Notes under the pieces: generated by a model
Told to the model about the DNA's origin: nothing
Seen by the model: the letters and a program-made list of their open reading frames with translations, nothing else
Database searches by the model: none
Assembly: GCA_022510745.1 (NCBI GenBank)
Contig: JAFLSY010000009.1
Location: 93,032 to 157,031, forward strand
DNA: 64,000 nucleotides
DNA from: Lachnospiraceae bacterium
GTDB taxonomy: Bacteria > Bacillota > Clostridia > Lachnospirales > Lachnospiraceae
Reading direction: 5' to 3'
Shown: piece after piece, positions 17,718 to 26,738 of the stretch
How positions within the stretch are numbered: position 1 is the stretch's first letter
Layout: each line of letters begins with the position of its first letter
Program-made: the position numbers and the translations under genes

Positions 17718-20183
17718 ATGCAGAAAAAGACAGTGAAATTCGACAAGGAATTATTTAAAAGAAGCGTCCTGTATAATGTAAAGACCTTATACAGGAAGAC
17801 ATTGGAGGAGGCTACTCCCCAGCAGATTTTTCAGGCAGTCTGCTTGGCCGTAAAGGATCAGATCGTAGATAACTGGATGGAAACACAGAAGGCTTATGAA
17901 AAGAAAGATCCTAAGATGGTATATTATCTGTCCATGGAGTTTTTGATGGGCAGGGCGCTGGGTAATAACCTGATCAATCTGCGGGCATATAAGCAGGTGA
18001 AGGATGCTATGGATGAATTGGGACTGGATCTGAACCTGGTGGAGGATATGGAGCCCGACGCAGCGCTGGGTAACGGCGGTCTGGGACGTCTGGCAGCCTG
18101 CTTCTTAGATTCCCTGGCAACCTTGGGCTATCCCGCATATGGCTGCGGTATCCGTTACCGCTACGGTATGTTCAAGCAGGAAATCCACGACGGTTATCAG
18201 GTTGAGGTACCCGACAACTGGCTGGAGAATGGCAATCCCTTTGAATTGCGCCGTCCGGAATATGCCAAGACCGTTAAATTTGGCGGCTATGTGAATGTAC
18301 GTGTGGACGAAAACGGCAGGAACCACTTCTTCCAGGAGGGGTATCAGTCCGTTAAGGCAATTCCCTTTGATATGCCCGTCTTAGGTTACGGAAACGGCAT
18401 TGTAAATACCTTGCGTATCTGGGATGCGGAGCCGGTAGAGTGCTTCCAGTTGGATTCCTTTGACAAGGGTGACTATCAGAAGGCTGTAGAGCAGCAGAAT
18501 CTGGCCCGCAACATCGTAGAGGTGCTCTACCCCAACGATAACCACTATGCAGGTAAGGAACTGCGTTTAAAACAGCAGTATTTCTTCATTTCCGCCTCCG
18601 TACAGGAAGCAGTGGAAAAATATATGAGAAAGCATAACGATATCCGCAAGTTCCATGAAAAAGTTACCTTCCAGTTGAATGATACTCATCCTACGGTAGC
18701 AATCGCGGAACTGATGCGTATCTTAATGGACGATTACGATCTGGAGTGGGATGAGGCATGGGAGGTTACTACCAAGACCTGTGCTTATACCAACCACACC
18801 ATCATGTCGGAAGCACTGGAGAAATGGCCCATTGAGCTCTTTTCCCGTCTGCTGCCCCGTATCTACCAGATCGTAGAGGAAATTAACCGTCGTTTCATAA
18901 ACAAGATAGAGCAGATTTATCCCGGTAATCAGGAGAAAATCCGTAAGATGGCGATCATCTATGACGGACAGGTACGCATGGCACATCTGGCTATCGTAGC
19001 CGGCTATTCTGTCAACGGCGTGGCAAGATTACATACCGAAATCTTAAAGAATCAGGAATTGAAGGATTTCTATGAGATGATGCCTGAGAAATTCAACAAC
19101 AAGACCAATGGCATTACCCAGAGGAGATTCCTGCTCCACGGTAATCCATTGCTTGCAGATTGGGTAACGGAGCACATCGGTTCCGAATGGATTACAGATC
19201 TGCCTCAGATTGCCAAGATGAAAATCTATGCGGATGATAATAAGGCGCAGCAGGAGTTTATGAATATCAAGTACCGCAACAAGGTACGTCTGGCACAGTA
19301 CATTTTAGAGCACAATGGTGTGGAGGTGGATCCCCGGTCCATCTTTGATGTACAGGTTAAGCGTCTGCATGAGTATAAGCGCCAGCTGTTGAATATTCTG
19401 CATGTTATGTATCTGTATAATGAACTGAAAGAGCATCCGGAGATGGATTTCTATCCCCGTACCTTCATATTCGGTGCAAAGGCTGCGGCAGGCTACCGCA
19501 ATGCGAAACTGACTATCAAACTGATCAATTCCGTAGCGGATGTCGTAAACAAGGATCCCGCTATCGGTGGAAAGATGAAGGTAGTTTTCATTGAGAACTA
19601 CCGTGTGTCCAATGCAGAAATGATTTTTGCGGCAGCGGATGTATCCGAGCAGATTTCAACCGCCAGCAAGGAGGCTTCCGGTACCGGTAATATGAAGTTT
19701 ATGTTAAACGGTGCTCTGACCTTAGGTACCATGGACGGTGCGAATGTAGAAATCGTAGAGGAAGTGGGAGAGGAAAATGCATTTATTTTTGGTCTTTCCT
19801 CTGACGAAGTTATCCGGTATGAGAATTACGGCGGCTACAATCCCATGGAAATCTTCAACAATGACCAGGATATCAGAAAGGTGTTGATGCAGCTTATTAA
19901 CGGCACCTTTGCACCCGGCGATACGGAGCTGTTCAGAACCCTTTACAACTCCCTGTTAAATACGCAGAGCACTTCCAAAGCAGATACCTATTTTATTCTC
20001 AAGGACTTCAAGTCCTATGCGGAAGCACAGAAGAGAGTGGAAGAGGCTTATAAGAACGAAAAGGGCTGGGCAAAGAGCGCAATCCTGAACATGGCAAGCT
20101 GCGGTAAGTTTACCTCCGACAGAACCATTCAGGAATATGTGGATGATATCTGGCATCTGGATAAGGTTATAATCGGTAAATAA
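17718..20183 (+). CDS. glgP: Glycogen/alpha-glucan phosphorylase
   Basis: This PLP enzyme releases glucose-1-phosphate from alpha-1,4-glucans. The 821-residue product shows the GT35 family features: MEFLMGRALGNNLINL early on, NGGLGRLAACFLDSLATLGY, and the PLP-lysine region EASGTGNMKFMLNGALTLGT near residue 655. ATG 17718 is preceded by AAGGAGGAAAGTA; an in-frame upstream ATG at 17682 overlaps this site and is not favoured. The gap from ileS is short with no terminator seen, but the ribosome binding site is strong and the function unrelated. A clear terminator follows. Confidence 0.96.
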   Translation: MQKKTVKFDKELFKRSVLYNVKTLYRKTLEEATPQQIFQAVCLAVKDQIVDNWMETQKAYEKKDPKMVYYLSMEFLMGRALGNNLINLRAYKQVKDAMDELGLDLNLVEDMEPDAALGNGGLGRLAACFLDSLATLGYPAYGCGIRYRYGMFKQEIHDGYQVEVPDNWLENGNPFELRRPEYAKTVKFGGYVNVRVDENGRNHFFQEGYQSVKAIPFDMPVLGYGNGIVNTLRIWDAEPVECFQLDSFDKGDYQKAVEQQNLARNIVEVLYPNDNHYAGKELRLKQQYFFISASVQEAVEKYMRKHNDIRKFHEKVTFQLNDTHPTVAIAELMRILMDDYDLEWDEAWEVTTKTCAYTNHTIMSEALEKWPIELFSRLLPRIYQIVEEINRRFINKIEQIYPGNQEKIRKMAIIYDGQVRMAHLAIVAGYSVNGVARLHTEILKNQELKDFYEMMPEKFNNKTNGITQRRFLLHGNPLLADWVTEHIGSEWITDLPQIAKMKIYADDNKAQQEFMNIKYRNKVRLAQYILEHNGVEVDPRSIFDVQVKRLHEYKRQLLNILHVMYLYNELKEHPEMDFYPRTFIFGAKAAAGYRNAKLTIKLINSVADVVNKDPAIGGKMKVVFIENYRVSNAEMIFAAADVSEQISTASKEASGTGNMKFMLNGALTLGTMDGANVEIVEEVGEENAFIFGLSSDEVIRYENYGGYNPMEIFNNDQDIRKVLMQLINGTFAPGDTELFRTLYNSLLNTQSTSKADTYFILKDFKSYAEAQKRVEEAYKNEKGWAKSAILNMASCGKFTSDRTIQEYVDDIWHLDKVIIGK

Positions 20184-20193
20184 ATAGAACAAG

Positions 20194-20221
20194 AATACCC
20201 GGGAACTCCGGGTATTTTTGT
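20194..20221 (+). terminator. Intrinsic terminator after glgP
   Basis: TACCCGG (20196-20202) pairs with CCGGGTA (20208-20214) and is followed by TTTTT. Confidence 0.85.
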
Positions 20222-20239
20222 TACATAAGGGGTACAAAT

Positions 20240-21499
20240 ATGAAAAAGCAAATGTTAGCCTTATTCCTTTGTATGGCGTTATTTAGCGGCTGTGCGGGAG
20301 GGCAGGCTGTAGTGTCTGAGGCGGTCGAAACCATGGCTGCAGGAGCGGCCGAGGCACCCGAGGAATGGTTCAAATTACTGGAAGCCGATATGGAAGCAGG
20401 AGGAATGCAGCTGCAGCAGGTCATGCTTCGGGAACGGGATGTTTTGAAAGAGCTTTCTCTCCCTGAGATTACGCTGGTCATGGTGGGGGATATGCTGATG
20501 CATATGCCCGTTAACAACAGCGGGAAGAAAGAGGATGGCAGCAGGAATTTTGATCACCTATTTACCTATACCAAGGATATGATCTCAGAGGCGGATATTG
20601 CCATTGTCAATCAGGAAGTGATACTGGGAGGGCCGGAACTTGGAATTTCGGGGTATCCCAGATTCAATACCTATTATGAAGTGGGGGACGCTCTGGTAGA
20701 GGCCGGTTTTGACGTGGTGCTGCATGCTACCAACCACTCCATGGATCAGGGCTTGGCGGGACTTGAAAACTGCCTGGGTTTCTGGGAAGAGAATTATCCC
20801 GATATCGCAGTCATAGGCATGTATGACAGTCAAGAGGACAGGGACGAAATCTATGTATACGAGCAGCAGGGGATTAAGATTGCTATTTTAAATTATACCT
20901 ATGGAACGAACGGTCTGCCCCTGCCGTCGGGAATGCCCTATGCGGTCAACCTCATTGAGGAAAATCTGATCGCGCAGGATGTTGCCCGTGCCAAAGAACT
21001 GGCTGACTTTGTCATTCTCTGCCCGCACTGGGGAACAGAATATGTGTTAAAAGAAACAAATGCACAGCATTTGTGGGCAGAATTCTTTTTGGAATGCGGC
21101 GTAGATTTGGTGATCGGCACCCATCCCCATGTGATAGAGCCGGTGGAGATGCTGACGGACGAGGAAGGCAATGAAATGCTGGTCTACTACTCCTTGGGAA
21201 ACTATGTAAATTCCACCGCATCCGAAGAGAAAAATATCGGTATCCGAATGTTGGGCGCCATGGCTACCGTCACCATTGCCCGCAATGCGGAAGGCGAAGT
21301 TTACATCAAGGAATACGGTGCGGAGCCCCTTGTCACCTATGTATCCGCTGATAAAAAGACGATTACCACCTATCCTTTGGAATTGTTTACGGAAGAAATG
21401 GCGGCGGAGAGCTTTACCCGCAGGAGGGACGCTAACTTTACGAAGGAACACTGCGAAGAGATTTGGCGGGAAGTGTTTGGTGAGATGGGGTTAGAGTGA
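20240..21499 (+). CDS. CapA-family (PgsA-like) metallophosphatase-fold lipoprotein
   Basis: The 419-residue product starts with a lipoprotein signal, MKKQMLALFLCMALFSGC, with the lipobox FSGC, so it should be anchored outside the membrane. From residue 75 it has the PGA_cap/CapA domain: MVGDMLMH near 80, ADIAIVNQE, HATNHSMDQG, CPHWGTEY and GTHPHVIEPVE near 292. These are the metal-binding motifs of the calcineurin-like fold. CapA proteins take part in poly-gamma-glutamate capsule synthesis or act as enzymes of unknown substrate. No capB/capC genes are nearby, so a capsule role is not supported. ATG follows AAGGGGTACAAAT. It ends 7 bases before the convergent M56 gene. Confidence 0.88.
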   Translation: MKKQMLALFLCMALFSGCAGGQAVVSEAVETMAAGAAEAPEEWFKLLEADMEAGGMQLQQVMLRERDVLKELSLPEITLVMVGDMLMHMPVNNSGKKEDGSRNFDHLFTYTKDMISEADIAIVNQEVILGGPELGISGYPRFNTYYEVGDALVEAGFDVVLHATNHSMDQGLAGLENCLGFWEENYPDIAVIGMYDSQEDRDEIYVYEQQGIKIAILNYTYGTNGLPLPSGMPYAVNLIEENLIAQDVARAKELADFVILCPHWGTEYVLKETNAQHLWAEFFLECGVDLVIGTHPHVIEPVEMLTDEEGNEMLVYYSLGNYVNSTASEEKNIGIRMLGAMATVTIARNAEGEVYIKEYGAEPLVTYVSADKKTITTYPLELFTEEMAAESFTRRRDANFTKEHCEEIWREVFGEMGLE

Positions 21500-21506
21500 G
21501 GAAAGT

Positions 21507-22691
21507 TTATTCCCCACCCCATGTGAACTTGTACGTTGCATTCTTTTCTGCTTCTGCCCCGTAATAAAGTGTCCATGATGTCGCCGGCCCAAGAAGGGAC
21601 CAACCGGATGCAGCGTCATAGACCTCATCAGATGGATTATGATAAATCATTAGGAAGGAGTCTGGATAGTTGGCGAAGAGTTCTTCCGCGTTGGGTTCGC
21701 CGATACCGTGAATAACGCCGGAAGGGATATCGTTTGTGACGGATGTGTCAGTTGTGCTAACATTTTCCTTTGCTCCAGCAGAAGTAGCAAAGACACAAGT
21801 AACGCCGATCACGGCAAGGCACGTAAATAATAAAGTAAGTTTGGATGGTTTTTTCATTCTCATGATCGCTGTAATCCTTTCTTCAATTGCATTTTTATTA
21901 AACCCGTTACAAAACGGTATGAAGCCGATCTTCTTTGCTTCCATGCCGATAAGCATATTGGCGTAGGTTGCTTTTTCCGATAAGCCTAATTTGTGCACCA
22001 CACTTTCATCACAGGATAATTCAATATCTCTGTTTAAAAGAATATACATTACCCACACAAGAGGATTGAACCAGTGAATACAAAGCGCAAGTGCGGAAAT
22101 CAATTTTATCGCCGTATCATAGCGGCAGATATGTACATATTCGTGCATGAGTATATACTGTAGCTGCTTTAAGTTCTCCCATTCCGTATCCTTCGGCATC
22201 ACAATAACAGGACGAAAGATACCATATGTCAACGGAGAGGTGATTTTTTCAGACTGCTTTATGCAGAGCGGGCGATTTAATTCATGTGTCTTCAGCCATT
22301 GTTCCATATAGCTGCTATGAACAGGTAAGGAAGTCTGAAATTCAAAATACCAATGCAAATATAATAGGATGAAAAGCATGATACAGAGCACTGTTCCTAT
22401 GCACCAGATAACAGGCCATATGGAGGCGGAGGGCAGATGTTTTGCAAACGTTTCCTCTATTGTTCCTCCCGGCATTATAGGGATTATTTTGCTTATGTCC
22501 GTGTTTCGCTCGACAAATGAATACACGCTGAACATGGACGGGATAGAAAAAGGCACCAACAATCGCAAAAGTGAAATACCCCACAAGATCAGGAATGTTT
22601 TTTTGGGTAATTTATGGATCGCAACTGCCCGGATCACCGCAATCACGAATATAAGAGCGGCTCCGGAAAAGCTCATTTGCAATAAACTCAT
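21507..22691 (-). CDS. M56-family (BlaR1/MecR1-like) membrane metalloprotease, orphan
   Basis: The 394-residue product has four predicted membrane helices in the first 270 residues and the zinc site ILMHEYVHICRYDT (HEXXH near residue 181), followed by DRDIELSCDESVV, as in the protease half of BlaR1. The C-terminal 80 residues after the last helix are extracytoplasmic (VIHGIGEPNAEELFANYPDS, YYGAEAEKNATYKF) and contain no penicillin-binding sensor. In this family the protease cleaves a BlaI/MecI repressor, normally encoded next door, but no such gene is in the adjacent sequence. The promoter carries a strong dyad (22707-22750), so a repressor probably exists elsewhere. Confidence 0.87.
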   Translation of the reverse strand: MSLLQMSFSGAALIFVIAVIRAVAIHKLPKKTFLILWGISLLRLLVPFSIPSMFSVYSFVERNTDISKIIPIMPGGTIEETFAKHLPSASIWPVIWCIGTVLCIMLFILLYLHWYFEFQTSLPVHSSYMEQWLKTHELNRPLCIKQSEKITSPLTYGIFRPVIVMPKDTEWENLKQLQYILMHEYVHICRYDTAIKLISALALCIHWFNPLVWVMYILLNRDIELSCDESVVHKLGLSEKATYANMLIGMEAKKIGFIPFCNGFNKNAIEERITAIMRMKKPSKLTLLFTCLAVIGVTCVFATSAGAKENVSTTDTSVTNDIPSGVIHGIGEPNAEELFANYPDSFLMIYHNPSDEVYDAASGWSLLGPATSWTLYYGAEAEKNATYKFTWGGE

Positions 22692-22706
22692 ATATAGTAC
22701 CTCGTT

Positions 22707-22761
22707 ATAAGACTGAAGTATTATTTTCTGTTATAATACAACAGTCTTATGATATTGTCAA
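22707..22761 (-). promoter_or_regulatory. Promoter of the M56 gene overlapped by an 18-bp inverted repeat
   Basis: On the minus strand TTGACA (22761-22756), a 17-base spacer and TATTAT (22738-22733) form a near-consensus promoter. Arms 22707-22724 (ATAAGACTGAAGTATTAT) and 22733-22750 are complementary at 16 of 18 positions with an 8-base centre. The dyad covers the -10 and the start site, the classic place for a BlaI/MecI-type operator. Confidence 0.75.
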
Positions 22762-22911
22762 TATAATAAAGGTACATATCCAGATAACACTTTGTTATTC
22801 TTGAAAATGAAGTTGGTCTTGGAAAGTTTTCTGTGTTTCATCATGATATCATTATTCAATGATTTCCAACTTTTTTGAAATTCCATTATACCTCAAATTA
22901 ACTATTGGCAA

Positions 22912-22929
22912 TATGGCATATATGCCATA
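22912..22929. promoter_or_regulatory. 18-bp perfect palindrome, likely operator of the toxin-antitoxin pair
   Basis: TATGGCATATATGCCATA is its own reverse complement and lies 21 bases before the toxin start. Type II antitoxins of the HTH class autoregulate through such palindromes. Confidence 0.65.
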
Positions 22930-22949
22930 AAATGTAGAAAGGAGAACAA

Positions 22950-23314
22950 ATGAATCAATTTGAAGTACAGTTTTATGAAATGGTTGACGGAGATATACGG
23001 GTAGAGCATTTTTGTTGAGTCTGGACATGAAAATGCGTGTTAAATTCACAGGACTCATCGGTATTCTGCAGGATTATGGCAATCAGTTAAGAGAACCTTA
23101 CAGTAAGCATTTAGAGGATGGTATTTTTGAAATACGTTGTAAGGTTGGAAGTGATATTTCCAGAGTATTATATTTCTTTTATCATAATGGAATAATAGTC
23201 TTAATAAATGGTTTTATTAAAAAGACTTTAAAAACACCGAGAGTTGAGCTTGAGAAGGCTAAGAAATATAGACAAGATTATCTGAGGAGGTACGGGCAAA
23301 ATGAGAAAATATGA
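22950..23314 (+). pseudogene. RelE/HigB-type toxin with a one-base frameshift
   Basis: ATG 22950 with GAAAGGAG opens a frame reading MNQFEVQFYEMVDG and stops after about 22 residues at TGA 23016. The next frame continues the protein at LSLDMKMRVKFTGLIGILQD and runs to 23314, ending RRYGQNEKI. Together they make a complete phage-derived Gp49-like/HigB toxin of about 121 residues. The break falls at a run of five T (23009-23013); six T would restore one frame reading VEHFLLSLDMK. Toxins of this family cleave ribosome-bound mRNA. Either the toxin is dead, the base was lost in sequencing, or slippage restores it. The 3' end overlaps the antitoxin start by 14 bases, as in intact pairs. Confidence 0.82.
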
Positions 23315-23588
23315 TGATTTCTTAAATGAGCAGCTACAGGATGAAGCGTTTAAAAAAGAATATGAAAATATGCAGCCGGAGTTTGACGTGATCAGAGCTC
23401 TGGTTGAAGCCAGGATTTCCCGGAATCTGACCCAAAAGGAATTGGCTGAACGCACCGGCATTCATCAGGCGGATATCAGCAAATTGGAAAATGGAACCAG
23501 AAATCCAAGCGTCAATCTGCTGAAGCGGTTGGCGGAGGGATTGGACATGGTGCTTAAGATTGAATTTATTCCAAAGTCCAAGGCATAA
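23301..23588 (+). CDS. HTH antitoxin (HigA/Xre-like)
   Basis: The 95-residue protein has an N-terminal dimer or toxin-contact helix (YDDFLNEQLQDEAFKKEY) and a Cro/C1 helix-turn-helix at about 32-85 (NLTQKELAERTGIHQADISK, LENGTRNPSVNLLKRL). It should neutralise the upstream RelE/HigB-like toxin and repress the operon via the palindrome at 22912. It overlaps the toxin frame by 14 bases, implying translational coupling. The antitoxin is intact although the toxin is frameshifted. It converges on the lipoprotein gene at 23596 with 7 bases between stops. Confidence 0.88.
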   Translation: MRKYDDFLNEQLQDEAFKKEYENMQPEFDVIRALVEARISRNLTQKELAERTGIHQADISKLENGTRNPSVNLLKRLAEGLDMVLKIEFIPKSKA

Positions 23589-23595
23589 ATTATTC

Positions 23596-24000
23596 TCAAT
23601 ACCCCCAATCCCTTAAGGTCCATTCCTCGTTATCAGTGCGGGATAAGATCCAATTCCAGCCGTAGTAGGTGGAATTGGCATTAAAACTGCCGTCGCCTCC
23701 GTTTGAATCCACATCAAAACTGGAATAGAGTACAATTACCTGCGAATCCCAGCGGTCTTCGTATTCATCGGCCACATCGGAAGATTTGGCTTCATCGTAA
23801 TATATCTCTAGTAAGGTACATCCTTCAAATTCTTTATCAAAATAGTCCATGGCGACATCCATGGCGCGCTCTATCTCTTCGGGAGTGTAAATTACCGAAG
23901 GACCTATTTCTTTTTTCGCATGTTTAATATTTCCCCCGCAGGAACACAGAACGGCAGTCAACCATGCCATAACTAAAATAAGGGATAGTTTCTTTACCAT
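23596..24000 (-). CDS. Small hypothetical lipoprotein
   Basis: The 134-residue product has a lipoprotein signal, MVKKLSLILVMAWLTAVLCSC, with lipobox LCSC. The mature part includes VIYTPEEIERAMDVAMDYFD, an acidic stretch around SSDVADEYEDRW, and a C-terminus rich in aromatic residues (YYGWNWILSRTDNEEWTLRD). The final 'W-L-R-DWG' pattern recurs in many small Clostridial lipoproteins of unknown function. ATG has AAAGAGGGTGC upstream on its strand. No function is proposed. Confidence 0.7.
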   Translation of the reverse strand: MVKKLSLILVMAWLTAVLCSCGGNIKHAKKEIGPSVIYTPEEIERAMDVAMDYFDKEFEGCTLLEIYYDEAKSSDVADEYEDRWDSQVIVLYSSFDVDSNGGDGSFNANSTYYGWNWILSRTDNEEWTLRDWGY

Positions 24001-24091
24001 AATGCACCCTCTTTCTTTATTACTTGGGTTTTAGTATCTTTTATTAATTGCGTCCAGTATAGCATGATTGCATTTTATTGTCCACTTTCCA

Positions 24092-24120
24092 TTGCATAAG
24101 ACGGCGCTTTCCTTTATAAT
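24092..24120 (+). promoter_or_regulatory. Putative sigma-A promoter of the hydratase gene
   Basis: TTGCAT (24092-24097), a 17-base spacer and TATAAT (24115-24120) lie 50 bases before the start at 24171. Confidence 0.6.
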
Positions 24121-24170
24121 GAAACTGTCGTATTTTGGACATACAACACATAGGAAGGACGGAAAATAGT

Positions 24171-26459
24171 ATGATTGAACTGTTAGAAGGCGGCGCCTAT
24201 CTGTTAAACGGTACGGAGGTTGTAGCCGATACCGGTGAAGCAGCGGCGACTGTTGCACATAAAACAGGAAAGAACATAACGAAGGAGGAAGCAGCGAAGC
24301 AGACCATTGCCTATGGTATTTTGCAGAGCCACAATACCTCCGGCAATATGGAGAAGCTGAAGATCAAATTCGATAAGCTGACCAGCCACGATATTACCTT
24401 TGTAGGAATTATTCAGACGGCCAGAGCCTCAGGCCTGACCAAGTTTCCTGTGCCCTATGTACTGACAAACTGCCACAATTCCCTTTGTGCAGTTGGCGGT
24501 ACCATCAACGAGGATGACCATATGTATGGCCTGACCTGCGCCAAGAAGTACGGCGGAGTCTATGTGCCCCCTCATCAGGCAGTCATCCATCAGTTCGCAA
24601 GAGAAATGCTGGCAGGTGGTGGCAAGATGATCTTGGGTTCCGACTCCCATACCAGATACGGTGCGTTGGGTACCATGGCAATGGGCGAGGGCGGTCCGGA
24701 GTTAGTTAAGCAGCTGCTGAATCAGACCTATGACATCAATATGCCCGGTGTAGTGGGTGTTTATCTGACCGGTGAGCCTATAAAGGGCGTGGGTCCTCAG
24801 GACGTGGCGCTGGCGATTATCGGTGCCGTATTTAAGAATGGCTATGTAAAGAATAAGGTAATGGAATTTGTAGGTCCCGGAGTGGCTTCCTTAAGTGCTG
24901 ATTTCCGTATCGGCATCGATGTCATGACCACGGAGACCACCTGCCTTTCTTCCATCTGGCAGACTGATGGGGAGATTAAGGAGTTCTACGAAATCCATGG
25001 AAGAAAAGAGGAATACAGCGAGTTAAAGCCGGGTGAGGCTGCTTATTACGATGGCATGATAATGGTGGATTTAAGCAAGATCCGTCCCATGATCGCTATG
25101 CCTTTTCATCCCAGCAATACCTATACCATAGAAGAGTTGAATGCCAATCTGCTGGATATTCTGGATGAGACCGAGAAGCGTGCGCTTGTGAGCTTGGACG
25201 GTGCGGTAGAATTCTCCTTAAAGGAGAAGGTTCGTGACGGTAAGTTTTATGTGGATCAGGGTATTATCGCAGGCTGCGCCGGCGGCGGATTTGAAAATAT
25301 ATGCGCTGCAGCGGATATTTTGAAGGGCAGCTACATAGGGGCAGACGGCTTCACCTTGAGCGTATATCCGGCTTCCATGCCTGTGTATATGGAATTAATT
25401 AAGAACGGCTGCGCCGCTGCTATTTTGGAAACAGGCGCTGTAATGAAGACTGCTTTCTGCGGACCTTGCTTCGGTGCGGGCGATACGCCGGCTAACAATG
25501 CATTCAGTATCCGGCACTCCACGCGCAATTTCCCGAACAGGGAGGGCTCTAAACTGCAGAACGGCCAGATTGCATCCGTAGCGCTCATGGATGCCCGTTC
25601 CATTGCGGCAACCGCAGCCAATAAAGGTGTGCTGACACCGGCAACGGAGTTTGACGGTACCTTGAATAAATATCAATATCATTTTGACAGCAATATTTAT
25701 AAGAACCGCGTCTTTGATTCCAAGGGCGTGGCTGATTCGAATGTGGAGATTCAGTTCGGCCCCAATATCAAGGACTGGCCGCAAATGGGCGCACTGCCGG
25801 AGAATCTGGTACTGCAGGTGGTTTCCGAAATCCACGACCCGGTAACTACCACCGATGAACTGATTCCTTCCGGAGAAACTTCTTCCTACCGCTCCAATCC
25901 TCTGGGACTGGCCGAATTTACTTTAAGCCGCAAGGACCCTCAGTATGTGGCTCGGGCAAAGGAAATCCAGAAGGCAGAAAAGGAAAGAATGGCCGGCGGA
26001 CATCCCTGCCATGCACTGCCTGTGGTAAAGGACATTATGGGTGTGGTAAAAGGACAGTTTGCAGATGCTAACCATACCAATACGGGCTTCGGTTCCACTA
26101 TCTTTGCTGTAAAGCCGGGTGACGGTTCCGCCCGCGAGCAGGCTGCTTCCTGCCAGAAGGTATTAGGCGGTTGGGCCAATATTGCCAACGAGTACGCTAC
26201 CAAGCGCTACCGTTCCAACTTGATCAACTGGGGCATGCTGCCCTTCTTGATCGAAGAAGGCGAACTGCCCTTTCAGAATCTGGATTATCTCTTCCTGCCC
26301 GGCATCCGCAAGGCGGTGGAAGAAAAGCAGGAAGTGATTAAAGCCTACAAGGTGGGCAAGGACGCACTGGAAGAATTTGACCTGCGCCTGGGTGAGCTGA
26401 CCGATGAAGAAAGACAGATTATCTTAAAAGGATGTCTGATCAACTATAACAGAGTGTAA
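24171..26459 (+). CDS. Aconitase-family hydratase (YbhJ-like)
   Basis: The 762-residue enzyme belongs to the aconitase superfamily, whose members interconvert hydroxy-diacids through a 4Fe-4S cluster. Visible parts: [12 protein letters not shown] near residue 160, a likely Fe-S cysteine in [14 protein letters not shown], the [20 protein letters not shown] pair of cluster cysteines, and a C-terminal swivel domain from about 590 ([20 protein letters not shown]). The overall pattern resembles E. coli YbhJ more than AcnA/AcnB or LeuC/LeuD, so the true substrate may not be citrate. ATG 24171 follows AGGAAGGACGG; an in-frame start at 24135 has no support. No other TCA-cycle gene is adjacent. The unusual hairpin at 26486 serves as its terminator. 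Confidence 0.87.
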   Translation: MIELLEGGAYLLNGTEVVADTGEAAATVAHKTGKNITKEEAAKQTIAYGILQSHNTSGNMEKLKIKFDKLTSHDITFVGIIQTARASGLTKFPVPYVLTNCHNSLCAVGGTINEDDHMYGLTCAKKYGGVYVPPHQAVIHQFAREMLAGGGKMILGSDSHTRYGALGTMAMGEGGPELVKQLLNQTYDINMPGVVGVYLTGEPIKGVGPQDVALAIIGAVFKNGYVKNKVMEFVGPGVASLSADFRIGIDVMTTETTCLSSIWQTDGEIKEFYEIHGRKEEYSELKPGEAAYYDGMIMVDLSKIRPMIAMPFHPSNTYTIEELNANLLDILDETEKRALVSLDGAVEFSLKEKVRDGKFYVDQGIIAGCAGGGFENICAAADILKGSYIGADGFTLSVYPASMPVYMELIKNGCAAAILETGAVMKTAFCGPCFGAGDTPANNAFSIRHSTRNFPNREGSKLQNGQIASVALMDARSIAATAANKGVLTPATEFDGTLNKYQYHFDSNIYKNRVFDSKGVADSNVEIQFGPNIKDWPQMGALPENLVLQVVSEIHDPVTTTDELIPSGETSSYRSNPLGLAEFTLSRKDPQYVARAKEIQKAEKERMAGGHPCHALPVVKDIMGVVKGQFADANHTNTGFGSTIFAVKPGDGSAREQAASCQKVLGGWANIANEYATKRYRSNLINWGMLPFLIEEGELPFQNLDYLFLPGIRKAVEEKQEVIKAYKVGKDALEEFDLRLGELTDEERQIILKGCLINYNRV

Positions 26460-26485
26460 CCAGTTATTCTTATCAGTATATAGAT

Positions 26486-26548
26486 GCTCCAAAAGCAACC
26501 GGGGTTCAGATGCGGTAGCATTCACCCCGATTGCTTTTGGAGCTTTTT
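26486..26548 (+). terminator. Terminator built from nested-hairpin repeat, copy 1
   Basis: Outer arms GCTCCAAAAGCAA (26486-26498) and TTGCTTTTGGAGC (26531-26543) are perfect complements and are followed by TTTTT. Between them is the core of a repeat family: CC, then GGGG-TTCAGATGCGGTAGCATTC-ACCCC, then GA. The core is itself an imperfect hairpin. The structure should terminate the hydratase transcript. Confidence 0.8.
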
Positions 26549-26568
26549 CACGTTATAGAATATAACAA

Positions 26569-26621
26569 CCCCTAACCAACAAGGGCGAATGCCACCGCAT
26601 CTGAGCCCGGTTGGTTAGGGG
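26569..26621 (-). repeat. Nested-hairpin repeat, copy 2 (inverted orientation)
   Basis: Outer arms CCCCTAACCAA (26569-26579) and TTGGTTAGGGG (26611-26621) are perfect complements and unrelated to those of copy 1. The core 26583-26608 is the reverse complement of the shared core (GGGC, GAATGCCACCGCATCTGA, GCCC). Just after it, 26622-26634 repeats most of the right arm of copy 1 (GATTGCTTTTGGAG), so the left arm of copy 1 could alternatively pair across both copies. Confidence 0.8.
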
Positions 26622-26642
26622 GATTGCTTTTGGAGATATATT

Positions 26643-26682
26643 CGTAAGAAAACCGTAAGAAATGTTCGTAAATCGTAAGAAA
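26643..26682 (+). promoter_or_regulatory. CGTAAGAAA direct repeats upstream of the solute-binding genes
   Basis: CGTAAGAAA occurs at 26643, 26654 and 26674, with a partial CGTAAAT at 26667. Offsets of 11 and 20 bases place the three full copies on about the same face of the helix, the pattern of a response regulator or other activator site. A start about 57 bases beyond is consistent with an activated promoter. Confidence 0.5.
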
Positions 26683-26738
26683 TAATACAGTGTGGCTATG
26701 TTATCATAAAGATAAGAAATCACGCACGGAGGTTGCCT

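Noticed and set aside
22692..22949. A blaI/mecI repressor gene beside the M56 protease
   Set aside because: All six frames in the gap lack a winged-helix protein; the nearest regulator is the HTH antitoxin of an unrelated pair.
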